Shown in pieces: positions 27,685 through 37,532 of a stretch of DNA of 64,000 bases. Each line of letters opens with the position of its first letter. The stretch's first letter is position 1. Position numbers and translations under genes: made by a program. Source of the DNA: Algibacter sp. L3A6 (GTDB lineage: Bacteria; Bacteroidota; Bacteroidia; Flavobacteriales; Flavobacteriaceae); contig NZ_CP047030.1 in NCBI RefSeq assembly GCF_009796825.1, forward strand, positions 1,277,501 through 1,341,500. The letters run 5' to 3'. The notes beneath the pieces are model-generated. The model saw only the letters and a program-made list of their open reading frames with translations. It was not told the origin of the DNA and ran no database searches.

Positions 27685-28287
27685 TTATTTCCCGCCATCT
27701 AGCTGGTCTTGCCATTTTGAAAGCTCTTCCCATTTGCCTTCATAAGCTAACTGCGCTTGTTTTGGCCAGGTGCCTGGTTTATGGATTTTATAACGTTCTC
27801 CTCCAGAATCTAAAACAGCTTGACATTTTTCTATAGAACATTCAGATAATGCTTTCCATGTTTTAACATCATGATCATGAAATAAACCTTGAATTTTAGG
27901 CCCAATACCTTCAACAACCGTTAAATCATTTTCTTTTATTTTTTTACCAAAAACAGCTTTTGCAGCTGCGCCATCGAACACACTTAACACAACAGGCACC
28001 GCAGTTGCTGCTGATAAAGATGCGGCTAATGATGATTTAGTTAATTCTAAAGAAGATTTTACTGAAGCTTCTGCCGCAACAGATGTTGTTAAGGCTGCTT
28101 TAGTTGCACTCAAATCACTTTCTAAAGAAACCTTACTTAATCTACAAGCATCTAGCTCTGCTTGCAATGCTCCTATTCTATCTTCACACTCGTTGTGGTT
28201 TCCACCACCTAAAAGTTTACCTAATAAATAACCTAATATTGCACAAATAGCACCGACTAATAATGGGATTAATATACACCAATTCAT
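27685..28287 (-). CDS. Membrane-anchored helix-hairpin-helix protein (COG3743-like)
   Basis: 200 residues. An N-terminal membrane segment (about 4-25, CILIPLLVGAICAILGYLLG) is followed by an alanine/serine/leucine-rich coiled coil (about 35-100). The C-terminal part resembles the helix-hairpin-helix domain often described as a predicted flap-endonuclease-like nuclease: LTVVEGIGPKIQGLFHDHDV, then HKPGTWPKQAQLAYEGKWEEL. A membrane anchor makes true DNA binding doubtful. The gene follows an OmpA-family gene by 20 bases and shares its terminator, so the pair is probably one unit. Confidence 0.8.
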   Translation of the reverse strand: MNWCILIPLLVGAICAILGYLLGKLLGGGNHNECEDRIGALQAELDACRLSKVSLESDLSATKAALTTSVAAEASVKSSLELTKSSLAASLSAATAVPVVLSVFDGAAAKAVFGKKIKENDLTVVEGIGPKIQGLFHDHDVKTWKALSECSIEKCQAVLDSGGERYKIHKPGTWPKQAQLAYEGKWEELSKWQDQLDGGK

Positions 28288-28307
28288 AATTTTATATTTT
28301 TAAGTTT

Positions 28308-29243
28308 TTAGTTAATTGTAATTACTGTTCTTCTGTTTTCTGCTCTACCTTCTTCCGTAGCATTATCTGCAACAGGAACTTTTGGTCCTTGAGACGATGT
28401 TTCAATATTGCTATCTAAAATCCCGTTTTGGGTTAAATATGCTTTTGCAAAATCTGCACGTTCCTGACCAAGAACAATATTTCTTGCAGCATCGCCTGTA
28501 TTATCGGTATGCCCAATAACTTGCATTTTAACTCCTAACTTATCTACACAATGAGAGATATCGGCTATTTTTTGACGTTGCTCTGCCGTTAAATTAATCG
28601 ATGCTTGACCTGTTTTAAAATGTAATACTAACGGATTCTCTTTAATAGCATCACATGCGGTTTTTAAGGCTTCCATAGAAGATGTATCAGATGCATCTGC
28701 TGTTAACATATTGAATGACACAGGACCAAATAGCGTACTGTTTTCATCTGGATTAATCGTATCATTTAATTTTCCGTTGGTATCAATTTGTTTTGAAGAG
28801 ACTCCATGCAATACGAAGTAGTTTTTAACGGAGTTTGCCCTTGCCAATCCAAGGTTTGGATATGCAGAATTATTAGTTTCATCACTTCTGTATAACCCAG
28901 TTATATTAATATTTTTTAACGGGTTTTCTATAAGATAGTCCTTAAGCTTTAAAACACCATTTTCAATATCTTTAGAAACAGGTTCTTCTATTGAAAAATT
29001 TGATGTTTTGAAATTAAAATTATCATTCAGCTTCAAATTAAAATCGCCACTAGCATCGTTAATTACAAATGCATTTTTGGTAATTTCTTTAATTGTCGGA
29101 CTTACAACACTCTTAGTCTCGTCTTGGTTATTTGCGCCCTTTTCTGCATTGCAGCACACACTACAACATAAAAAATAATACAAAATAGTACCGAGAATAA
29201 TAGTGAGTACAATTCCTAAAAGATAGGATGTTTTTTTACTCAT
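28308..29243 (-). CDS. OmpA family protein with N-terminal membrane anchor
   Basis: 311 residues from the ATG at 29241-29243 (MSKKTSYLLG). A farther ATG at 29306 would add 21 residues before the hydrophobic segment. A membrane segment (about 8-25) runs into an unusual cysteine cluster (FLCCSVCC). A first, degenerate OmpA-like domain (about 80-150) precedes a canonical C-terminal one (HFKTGQASINLTAEQ ... IGHTDNTGDAARN ... LGQERADFAKAYL ... RAENRRTVI) that should bind peptidoglycan. The downstream partner is the HhH protein. Confidence 0.88.
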   Translation of the reverse strand: MSKKTSYLLGIVLTIILGTILYYFLCCSVCCNAEKGANNQDETKSVVSPTIKEITKNAFVINDASGDFNLKLNDNFNFKTSNFSIEEPVSKDIENGVLKLKDYLIENPLKNINITGLYRSDETNNSAYPNLGLARANSVKNYFVLHGVSSKQIDTNGKLNDTINPDENSTLFGPVSFNMLTADASDTSSMEALKTACDAIKENPLVLHFKTGQASINLTAEQRQKIADISHCVDKLGVKMQVIGHTDNTGDAARNIVLGQERADFAKAYLTQNGILDSNIETSSQGPKVPVADNATEEGRAENRRTVITIN

Positions 29244-29326
29244 TAGATTTTGTTTTTTGGTTAGAAAAATATAAGTGTTTACAATATAACACTTTAGCTC
29301 ATACATTTAGAAACAATAAAACAAAA

Positions 29327-29354
29327 AAAGTCACATTTATAGAAATGTGACTTT
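29327..29354 (-). terminator. Terminator of the ALDH7 gene
   Basis: AAAGTCACATTT and AAATGTGACTTT form a perfect 12-base stem with a 4-base loop, flanked by A and T runs on both sides. It lies 24 bases after the minus-strand stop at 29379. Confidence 0.85.
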
Positions 29355-29378
29355 AAAAAAAATTAAATATTTTAAATA

Positions 29379-30941
29379 CTACAACTCAAATTTAATCCCT
29401 TGAGATAACGGTAATTCTGTAGTATAATTTATAGTATTGGTCTGCCTTCTCATATATACTTTCCAAGCATCAGATCCAGATTCACGGCCACCGCCTGTAT
29501 CTTTTTCACCTCCAAAAGCACCACCAATTTCAGCACCCGAAGTTCCAATATTTACATTAGCAATTCCACAATCTGATCCTTGAACGGATAAGAAACGCTC
29601 GGCTTCTCTTAAGTTATTTGTCATAATAGCTGACGATAATCCTTGAGCAACTTCATTCTGAATATCAATAGCATTTTCAACATCTCCCGAGTATTTCAAT
29701 AAATATAGAACTGGAGCAAATGTTTCGTGTTGTACAATTTTAAAATTAGGTTTAGCTTCTGCAATAGCTGGTTTTACATAACAACCACTTTCAAAACCTA
29801 CACCAGAGAGTACGCCACCTTCAACTATAATTCCACCGCCTTCTTCCAATACTTTCTCTAATGCATTGTTATACATATTTACGGCGTCGGTATCAATTAA
29901 CGGCCCAACATGGTTATTTTCGTCTAAAGGATTTCCAATACGTAATTGCTTATAAGCATCTACAATAGCTGTTTTTACTTTATCATAAATATCCTCATGA
30001 ATTATTAATCTTCTCGTTGATGTACAACGTTGTCCACAAGTACCAACCGCGCCAAAAACAGCACCAATGACCGTCATTTTTATATCGGCATCTGGTGTTA
30101 CAATTATAGCATTATTACCCCCAAGCTCTAATAAAGTTTTACCTAAACGGCCTGCAACTTCCTGAGCTACAATTTTCCCCATACGTGTAGAACCCGTTGC
30201 AGAAATTAATGGAATTCTTTTGTCTTTCGTCATGAATTCACCAACCTTATAATCGCCATTTATTAAGCAAGAAATACCTTCGGGTAAATTATTTTCAGCA
30301 AAAACTTCGGCCGCTATATTTTGGCAAGCTATACCACAAAGCGGCGTTTTTTCGCTTGGCTTCCAAATACAAACATCACCACAAATCCATGCTAAAGCCG
30401 TATTCCAAGCCCAAACAGCTACCGGAAAATTAAAAGCTGAAATAATACCAACCACACCTAAAGCATGATATTGCTCGTACATGCGGTGGCCAGGACGCTC
30501 GGAATGCATGGTTAAACCATGAAGCTGACGCGATAAACCCACTGCAAAATCGCAGATGTCTATCATTTCTTGAACCTCTCCAAGACCTTCTTGATAACTC
30601 TTTCCCATTTCATAAGAAACAAGTTTACCTAAAGCCTCCTTTTTTTCTCTTAATTTATCACCAAACTGACGCACAATCTCTCCACGCTGTGGCGCGGGCA
30701 TTGTACGCCACGTTTTAAAAGCAGTAGTTGCAGTTTGCATTACCACATCAAAATCGGCTTGAGAAGTTGTTTTAACTTTTCCTATTAATTGCCCATCTAC
30801 AGGAGAAAAACTTTCAATAACAACACCATCATCTTCGTGCGAAAATTGGTTTGAACCTGTTGATGTCCCTTCATTTATATTTTGAACGCCTAAAGTTTTT
30901 AGCGCCTCGTGTATTCCAAATTTACTTGCTATAGATTCCAT
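29379..30941 (-). CDS. amaB: Aldehyde dehydrogenase, ALDH7/antiquitin type (alpha-aminoadipic semialdehyde dehydrogenase)
   Basis: 520 residues. The catalytic cysteine is in GTCGQRCTSTRR (about residue 305) and the general base in LELGGNN (about residue 272). The IISAFNFPVAVWAWNTALA stretch is characteristic of the antiquitin branch, which oxidises 2-aminoadipate 6-semialdehyde (piperidine-6-carboxylate) to 2-aminoadipate in lysine breakdown. Other lysine-degradation genes are not in the window. It is monocistronic with a strong terminator; the minus-strand leader has TATATTCG, one mismatch from the -7 consensus. The gene symbol follows the family and is moderately sure. Confidence 0.9.
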   Translation of the reverse strand: MESIASKFGIHEALKTLGVQNINEGTSTGSNQFSHEDDGVVIESFSPVDGQLIGKVKTTSQADFDVVMQTATTAFKTWRTMPAPQRGEIVRQFGDKLREKKEALGKLVSYEMGKSYQEGLGEVQEMIDICDFAVGLSRQLHGLTMHSERPGHRMYEQYHALGVVGIISAFNFPVAVWAWNTALAWICGDVCIWKPSEKTPLCGIACQNIAAEVFAENNLPEGISCLINGDYKVGEFMTKDKRIPLISATGSTRMGKIVAQEVAGRLGKTLLELGGNNAIIVTPDADIKMTVIGAVFGAVGTCGQRCTSTRRLIIHEDIYDKVKTAIVDAYKQLRIGNPLDENNHVGPLIDTDAVNMYNNALEKVLEEGGGIIVEGGVLSGVGFESGCYVKPAIAEAKPNFKIVQHETFAPVLYLLKYSGDVENAIDIQNEVAQGLSSAIMTNNLREAERFLSVQGSDCGIANVNIGTSGAEIGGAFGGEKDTGGGRESGSDAWKVYMRRQTNTINYTTELPLSQGIKFEL

Positions 30942-31209
30942 GAATTACGGATTTGTAGTTTTTATTTAATTTCTTTTACGAATATACTAATAAAAAGCCG
31001 TATTTGTTGATGTTTACTATTGAATTCAATTAAGAATAATCTTTCTTTTTTCGTTACAAAACCAAGCAAAATCATCAAAAACCTTTAACTTTATGAACAA
31101 TTTAACAGAACCCAAAAACCTAAATATTAAAAAACGAACGTAATCTTATAAACAGCCCCTCCTGTTGCCCTCCCAAAAGCACGTTCATTTTCATTTAACA
31201 CATCTATTT

Positions 31210-34200
31210 ATGTCTTTCAAAAAGCTTTTAACCTTTGCCGTATTTGTTACTATTATTGCTTCATGTAAAAAGAAAGTGGTAGAAACCGATAATATTTTCA
31301 AATTTAGAGACTATATCAGTTACACCACATCGGGCAGAACTTCGGTAGCCAGTCCTATTCAAATTAATTTAACCAAACCTGTTGAGGGATGGGAAATGAA
31401 TCAGGAAATTACAGACAATATTGTAACTATAAAACCGCATGTTGAAGGCAAACTTACCGTTGGCAACAACCATACTTTACTATTTACTCCCGACGAACAT
31501 TTAGATCCAGACACAGAATATACAGTTACCGTAAAACTTGGCGATATTTATAAAAATATGCCGTCAGGCTATAAAGATTACACCTTTCAGTTTAAAACTA
31601 TAACACCAAATTTTAATATTGAAACTAATAATTTACAATCCTACAGTAAAAAATGGCAATATATTGAAGGCGTAATAAAATCGGGTGATATTATTTCAAT
31701 TAAAGATGCTAAAACTTTAGTTGAAGCATCGCAAAGCGGAAAAAAACTAAATATTGTTTTTAATGAAGCGAGCCAAGCTGCAAAATATTTCGAATTTAAA
31801 ATTGATAGTATAAACCGAAAAATTGAAGATGATAACATTCTTGTAAAATGGAATGGAAATGCAATAAAAGCTAGTAATGAAGGTGAAAATACCATCGCTA
31901 TTCCAGGGGTAAATAATTTTACTATTGTAGAAGTTGATGTTATTCAATCGCCAGAACAACACCTATCTATCAATTTTTCCGATCCTTTACAGAAACAACA
32001 AAACTTTGATGGTTTAGTAACCATTCAAAAAAGTAAAAACCCCAAATATATTGTAGATGGTAATGTTTTAAAAGTATATCCTTCTAGCAAATTAGTGGGC
32101 AACATTCAGGTTGATGTTTTTCAAGGTATTAAAAATACAGATGGTTATAAATTGAAAAAAACTTTTTCTGAAACCATCGCTTTCGAAGAGCTAAAACCTC
32201 AAGTTCGCTTAATTAATAGTGGTACTATTTTACCTAATTCCGAAGAATTAAAATTCAATTTTGAAGCTGTAAACTTAAGCGCCGTAGATGTGCGTGTTAT
32301 CAAGATTTTCGAAGACAATGTGCTTCAACTTCTTCAAGATAACAACTTAAACACAAACAATAAATACGATATAAAAAAGGTTGGTAGACGTATTGCTAAA
32401 AAAACCATACAACTACAATCTGCAGCCGAAAACACAGGTAAATGGAAAGCTTACAGTATCGATTTATCACACTATTTTGAAGCCGATCCCGGAGCTATTT
32501 ATCGCATTGAATTAAGTTATGAAAAAAGCTACTCGCTTTACGATTGCGAAGCTAACCCTAGTACTTCAAACTCTGAAGATGATGGCTACGATGATTATTA
32601 CGAAGACGAAGAATATTATGAAGGTAATTATGCTGAAATAGATTCTGAAGACGAAGAATTACGCGAGGAAGCCTACTGGGATAACCTCACATACCGCTAC
32701 AAAGATTACAGCTACAACTGGCGTGAAGAAAACAACCCTTGCCATGATGCTTACTACAACGAAAACAAAATTATATCACAAAATTTATTAGCCTCAAACC
32801 TTGGTGTTATAGCAAAACAAGGCGCAAACAATTCTTATTATTTTGCAGTAACTAATATTTTAAACACAGAACCAGAAGCTAACGCTAAGGTTACTATTTA
32901 CAATTTCCAGCAACAAGAATTAGCAAGTAGAAATACCGATGAAACCGGATTAACTTTAATAGATTCTGATAAAAAAGCAGCTTTTGCTATTGTTTCAAAA
33001 GGAAAAAACACAACCTACATAAAGCTCCATGACGGAAACTCATTATCCTTAAGTAAGTTTGATGTTTCAGGAAATCGCTTACAACGTGGACTTAAAGGTT
33101 ACATTTATGGAGAGCGTGGTGTATGGCGCCCTGGCGATACTTTACATTTAACTTTTATGCTTAATGATAACGCTAACAAATTACCTAGCGGACATCCTGT
33201 AAAGTTAGAAATTACTGACCCAAATGGTAAATTGGTTTACAAAAATGTAACTACAGATAACTTAAATAATGTTTTTAAATTTACCGTACCAACTGCACAA
33301 GAAGACAAAACAGGTCAATACAATGCTAAAGTTTCGGTTGGTGGTGCAACATTTTATAAAGGATTAAAAATTGAAACCGTTAAACCAAACCGATTAAAAA
33401 TTAAAGTTGAATTTGAAGATGATATTCTAACAAGCAATACGCCTTTAAAAGGAACTTTAGATGTAAAATGGTTGCATGGTGCCGTTGGAAAAAACTTAAA
33501 AACAGAAATTAAAGCTAAGTTTAGCACAGCTTACACCGCTTTCGAAAACTACAAACAATACACGTTTAACGATCCTACGCGTAATTTTCAAACAGAAGAA
33601 ACCATTATTTTTGATGGTAAAGTTGACGAAAATGGTTTAGCGACTATTAATAATAAACTTGCTATTGGTAAAAACGCGCCAGGCATGCTTAACGCTCAAT
33701 TTTTGGTTCGCGCCTTCGAAAACGGCGGTGATTTCTCAATGGATGCTTTTACAAAACCATATGCACCTTACGAATCTTTTGTTGGTTTACGCTCACCTAA
33801 AGGCAATGCTTATGGATCATTTTTTACAGACGAAAATCAAGCTTTTGATATTGTTGTAGTCGATGCGAAAGGCAAACCAATAAAACGAAGCAACCTTGAG
33901 GTTAAAGTCTATAAAATAGAATGGCGTTGGTGGTGGAATTCATCTTATGATGATTTATCGAGTTACGTTTCTAGTAGCTACCATAAACCGTATTCTACCT
34001 CAAAAATAAATACGGATGCGAAAGGAAAAGGAACCTTCAACTTAAAAATCCCAAATAACGAGCGCGGGCGCTATTTAATTAGAATTTCCGATCCAGTGAG
34101 TGGCCATGCCACAGGGCGAACCGCTTATTTCTATAAAAACTGGTGGCAAAACTCGGGATCGACAAATAAAGAAGCTGCAAAAATGCTTATTTTCTCTGCC

Positions 34201-36783
34201 GATAAAGAAAAATATAATGTTGGCGAAACTGCGAAATTAACATTCGCTTCTGGCAGTGAAGGTCGTGCTTTAGTAAGTATTGAAAATGGCACCGAAGTTC
34301 TTGACACCAAATGGGTGAAAACTCAAAAAGGAGAAACTACTGTAGATGTTGGCATTACTCCAGATATGGCCCCAAACGTGTTTGTAAACATATCGCTTTT
34401 ACAACCACATGCTATTTCGGCTAACGATTTACCAATTCGTTTATACGGAATCATTCCTATTATGGTAGAAGATCCAGAAACCAAACTGGAACCTCAACTT
34501 AATATGCCAAATACACTTCAACCGGAACAGAAATTCGACGTTCAAATTTCAGAAAAAAACAATAAAGCCATGACTTACACTATTGCTATGGTAGAAGAAG
34601 GCTTGCTAGATTTAACGCGTTTTAAAACGCCAAATGCATGGAATGAATTTTACAAACGTGAGGCTTTGGGTGTAAAAACATGGGATGTGTTTGATGATGT
34701 TATTGGTGCTTATTCTGGTAGTATCGATCAGGTTTTTGCCATAGGTGGTGATGGTAGTGCTGCCGGTGGAAAAAACAAAAAAGCCAACCGTTTTAAACCT
34801 GTTGTAACTTATTTAGGTCCTTTTAAACTAGAAGCCGGAGAAAAGAAAACCCACAGTATAAAATTACCAAATTACATTGGGGCTGTGCGTACTATGGTTG
34901 TTGCAGGTGATAATAAAAATGAAGCTTACGGAAGCACAGATAAATCTGTAGAAGTTAAAAAGCCTTTAATGGTTTTGGCAACGCTTCCGCGGAAATTGAG
35001 TCCTGGTGAGAAAGTAACGCTTCCAGTTACCGTTTTTGCTATGGAACCTAAAGTAAAAAATGTTAGCATTAGCTTAAAATTAAGTAATGGTATTTCGGTT
35101 GTTGGTGAACAGAAGAAAGTACTAACTTTTGCGAAGCCAGATGAACAAATGACGTATTTTGAACTCGATGTTAGCAAAGCAAAAGAGATAAATACGGTAG
35201 AAGTTATTGCAACTGGAAATGGTGAAAAATCGACTTATAAAGTAGAGTTAGATGTAGTAAACCCAAACCCAATAACATCTAAAACCATAGACAAAACATT
35301 AGAAGCCAATGCTAGTGAAACTTTAAACTTTTCAACCTTTGGTGTTAATGGAACAAATGGAGCAACTGTAGAGTTTTCAACTTTACCTCCAATGGATTTT
35401 TCTCGTCGATTACAATACCTTATTCAATATCCGCATGGTTGTGTAGAACAAACAACATCAAGCGTATTTCCGCAGTTATTTTTAGCAGATATTTTTGATC
35501 TTACTTTTGAAAAGAAAAAGGAAATTCAAACCAATATTGAAAAAGGCATTAAGCGCTTAGGGCATTTTCAAAGACCAAGTGGAGGTCTAAGTTATTGGAT
35601 TGGCGAAAACGCCGCTAACGACTGGGGAACAAGTTACGCAGGGCATTTTATGCTAGAAGCAGAAAAGAAAGGTTTTGTTTTACCGTTAACATTTAAAAGT
35701 AACTGGATTAAATACCAAACACAAGCGGCTCGCGATTGGAGACCAAGTTACCGCAGTTATAATTCCGATTTAGCCCAAGCTTACCGTTTATACACCTTAG
35801 CTTTAGCTGGAAGTCCAGATTTATCAAGCATGAACCGTTTACGCGAGTTTAGCGAAATATCTAACGAAGCTAAATGGCGATTATCAGCCGCTTATGCTTT
35901 AGCCGGGCAAAAGGAAGCGAGTGATAATATTTCGCAATCGGCAAATATTAACTTCAAACCTTTAAAGAATAATTATTACACCTATGGCTCTGTAGATAGA
36001 AATCGTGCTATGGCTTTAGAAACTATGGTACTTACCAAAAATCCTAAAATGCGTGATCTAGCAGAAACCATTGCTAAAGATCTATCGAGCAATCGCTGGA
36101 TGAGTACGCAAACCTCCGCCTTTAGTTTATTAGCAATGGCTAAAATGGTAAACGCTAACGGCGGAAAAGCATTAAGCTTAAGCTATTCTATTAATGGAAA
36201 AACAGAAACAATAACCACTAAAAGTGCAATTGCCTCACGAGAATTACAAGTGAATAATGGTGCCAATAGTATTACCCTTACCAACCAAAAAGATAATTTG
36301 GTTTATGTACGTGTTTTAAACTCCGGAAAACTACCTTTAGGTTCCGAAATCGCAGAGCAACGTGGTTTAAGTATTTCTGTAGCTTACAAAGATCTGGATG
36401 ACAATAAAATAGACATTTCTAAATTACAACAAGGCCAAGATTTTCTTGCCACAGTACAGGTCAGTAATTTAAAAGATTATAACGTTAATGATATTGCATT
36501 AACCCAAATATTTCCATCGGGATGGGAAATTGTAAACACTAGATTTACAGCTTTTGGCAGTAGTACGACGAGCCAAGCTCGATTTACAGATATTCGTGAT
36601 GATCGTGTAAATTTCTATTTCGATTTATCTGAAAAAGGAAAATATAGCACAAAAACATTTAATGTAATGCTGAATGCTGCTTACTTAGGAACTTACTATT
36701 TATATGGAGTACAAGCGGAAGCCATGTATGACAACGACTTTTTAGTAAGAACAAAAGGACAATGGATTGAGGTTAAAAAATAG
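31210..36783 (+). CDS. Alpha-2-macroglobulin family lipoprotein
   Basis: 1857 residues from the ATG at 31210 (MSFKKLLTFAVF), giving a lipoprotein signal with lipobox cysteine near residue 19 (TIIASCKKK). A TTG-initiated longer form would bury the signal peptide and is rejected. A series of macroglobulin beta domains is followed by an A2M domain (YLGPFKLEAGEKKTHSIKLP) and a thioester domain with GCVEQ, where C1411 and Q1414 form the reactive thioester. Such proteins are thought to trap proteases that attack the cell. A D/E/Y-rich segment lies near residues 455-490 (DDGYDDYYEDEEYYEG). The usual partner PbpC is not adjacent. Confidence 0.93.
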   Translation: MSFKKLLTFAVFVTIIASCKKKVVETDNIFKFRDYISYTTSGRTSVASPIQINLTKPVEGWEMNQEITDNIVTIKPHVEGKLTVGNNHTLLFTPDEHLDPDTEYTVTVKLGDIYKNMPSGYKDYTFQFKTITPNFNIETNNLQSYSKKWQYIEGVIKSGDIISIKDAKTLVEASQSGKKLNIVFNEASQAAKYFEFKIDSINRKIEDDNILVKWNGNAIKASNEGENTIAIPGVNNFTIVEVDVIQSPEQHLSINFSDPLQKQQNFDGLVTIQKSKNPKYIVDGNVLKVYPSSKLVGNIQVDVFQGIKNTDGYKLKKTFSETIAFEELKPQVRLINSGTILPNSEELKFNFEAVNLSAVDVRVIKIFEDNVLQLLQDNNLNTNNKYDIKKVGRRIAKKTIQLQSAAENTGKWKAYSIDLSHYFEADPGAIYRIELSYEKSYSLYDCEANPSTSNSEDDGYDDYYEDEEYYEGNYAEIDSEDEELREEAYWDNLTYRYKDYSYNWREENNPCHDAYYNENKIISQNLLASNLGVIAKQGANNSYYFAVTNILNTEPEANAKVTIYNFQQQELASRNTDETGLTLIDSDKKAAFAIVSKGKNTTYIKLHDGNSLSLSKFDVSGNRLQRGLKGYIYGERGVWRPGDTLHLTFMLNDNANKLPSGHPVKLEITDPNGKLVYKNVTTDNLNNVFKFTVPTAQEDKTGQYNAKVSVGGATFYKGLKIETVKPNRLKIKVEFEDDILTSNTPLKGTLDVKWLHGAVGKNLKTEIKAKFSTAYTAFENYKQYTFNDPTRNFQTEETIIFDGKVDENGLATINNKLAIGKNAPGMLNAQFLVRAFENGGDFSMDAFTKPYAPYESFVGLRSPKGNAYGSFFTDENQAFDIVVVDAKGKPIKRSNLEVKVYKIEWRWWWNSSYDDLSSYVSSSYHKPYSTSKINTDAKGKGTFNLKIPNNERGRYLIRISDPVSGHATGRTAYFYKNWWQNSGSTNKEAAKMLIFSADKEKYNVGETAKLTFASGSEGRALVSIENGTEVLDTKWVKTQKGETTVDVGITPDMAPNVFVNISLLQPHAISANDLPIRLYGIIPIMVEDPETKLEPQLNMPNTLQPEQKFDVQISEKNNKAMTYTIAMVEEGLLDLTRFKTPNAWNEFYKREALGVKTWDVFDDVIGAYSGSIDQVFAIGGDGSAAGGKNKKANRFKPVVTYLGPFKLEAGEKKTHSIKLPNYIGAVRTMVVAGDNKNEAYGSTDKSVEVKKPLMVLATLPRKLSPGEKVTLPVTVFAMEPKVKNVSISLKLSNGISVVGEQKKVLTFAKPDEQMTYFELDVSKAKEINTVEVIATGNGEKSTYKVELDVVNPNPITSKTIDKTLEANASETLNFSTFGVNGTNGATVEFSTLPPMDFSRRLQYLIQYPHGCVEQTTSSVFPQLFLADIFDLTFEKKKEIQTNIEKGIKRLGHFQRPSGGLSYWIGENAANDWGTSYAGHFMLEAEKKGFVLPLTFKSNWIKYQTQAARDWRPSYRSYNSDLAQAYRLYTLALAGSPDLSSMNRLREFSEISNEAKWRLSAAYALAGQKEASDNISQSANINFKPLKNNYYTYGSVDRNRAMALETMVLTKNPKMRDLAETIAKDLSSNRWMSTQTSAFSLLAMAKMVNANGGKALSLSYSINGKTETITTKSAIASRELQVNNGANSITLTNQKDNLVYVRVLNSGKLPLGSEIAEQRGLSISVAYKDLDDNKIDISKLQQGQDFLATVQVSNLKDYNVNDIALTQIFPSGWEIVNTRFTAFGSSTTSQARFTDIRDDRVNFYFDLSEKGKYSTKTFNVMLNAAYLGTYYLYGVQAEAMYDNDFLVRTKGQWIEVKK

Positions 36784-36793
36784 CACTTAAACT

Positions 36794-36835
36794 AAAAAAG
36801 TCCCGATAGCATTTAAACGCTATCGGGACTTTTTT
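36794..36835. terminator. Bidirectional terminator between A2M and carbonic anhydrase genes
   Basis: A perfect 17-base stem (36794-36810 with 36819-36835), an 8-base loop, and A and T runs on the two sides. It serves both convergent genes. Confidence 0.92.
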
Positions 36836-36868
36836 TTATATACCAGATATTAAAAATTATGTATCATT

Positions 36869-37495
36869 TCAATCCAAATGATAAATCTCCATAATATCAT
36901 GTAGATACTTTTCAAAATTAATTTTTAAGTCAATTAGCTTTCCGGTATGTACATCAAACACCCAACCATGTACTTTTAAACCTCTATCTCTATAGGCTTT
37001 TTGTACTGTGGCTGTTTTAATAAGATTAACGCACTGTTCCTTTACATTTAACTCTACTAAACGATCGTATTTTCGCTCTTCGCATTCAATGCTATTTAAT
37101 TCTAATTTATGAATTCTATATACATCACGAATATTACGCAACCAACCATTTAGCAAGCCTAAATCTTTAGACTGTAAAGCCGCTTTTACGCCGCCACAAC
37201 CATAATGACCACAAACCACAACGTGATTTACTTTTAAATGAATTACAGCATACTCTACAACGCTCATAGCATTTAAATCGTTACCCGAAATCATGTTTGC
37301 AATATTTCTATGCACAAATACCTCACCTGGACCCAAACCCATTAAATCTTCCGCTGTTACACGGCTATCGCTACAGCCAATATATAATAACTCCGGATTT
37401 TGCCCTTTACCTAAATCTTCAAAATAATCTTTTGACGTTTCTAACTGCCTCTTAATCCAAGCTTCGTTATTTTCGAATACTTTATTTAAATCCAT
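36869..37495 (-). CDS. Beta carbonic anhydrase (second copy in cluster)
   Basis: It interconverts CO2 and bicarbonate in the cytoplasm. The zinc site is complete: C41 with D43 and R45 (CSDSRV), then H97 and C100 (GHYGCGGV). The 208-residue length and the motif MSVVEYAVIHLKV resemble the Can/bacterial clade. It is the last gene of the minus-strand carbon cluster, 37 bases after the SulP gene, so it can be made together with the transporter. Confidence 0.95.
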   Translation of the reverse strand: MDLNKVFENNEAWIKRQLETSKDYFEDLGKGQNPELLYIGCSDSRVTAEDLMGLGPGEVFVHRNIANMISGNDLNAMSVVEYAVIHLKVNHVVVCGHYGCGGVKAALQSKDLGLLNGWLRNIRDVYRIHKLELNSIECEERKYDRLVELNVKEQCVNLIKTATVQKAYRDRGLKVHGWVFDVHTGKLIDLKINFEKYLHDIMEIYHLD

Positions 37496-37532
37496 AGCTT
37501 ATTATCTTTATTTCAGCGTAAGCAAAAACAGC

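Noticed and set aside
31165..31209. TTG start for the alpha-2-macroglobulin gene
   Set aside because: It would put 15 polar residues in front of a clean lipoprotein signal peptide.
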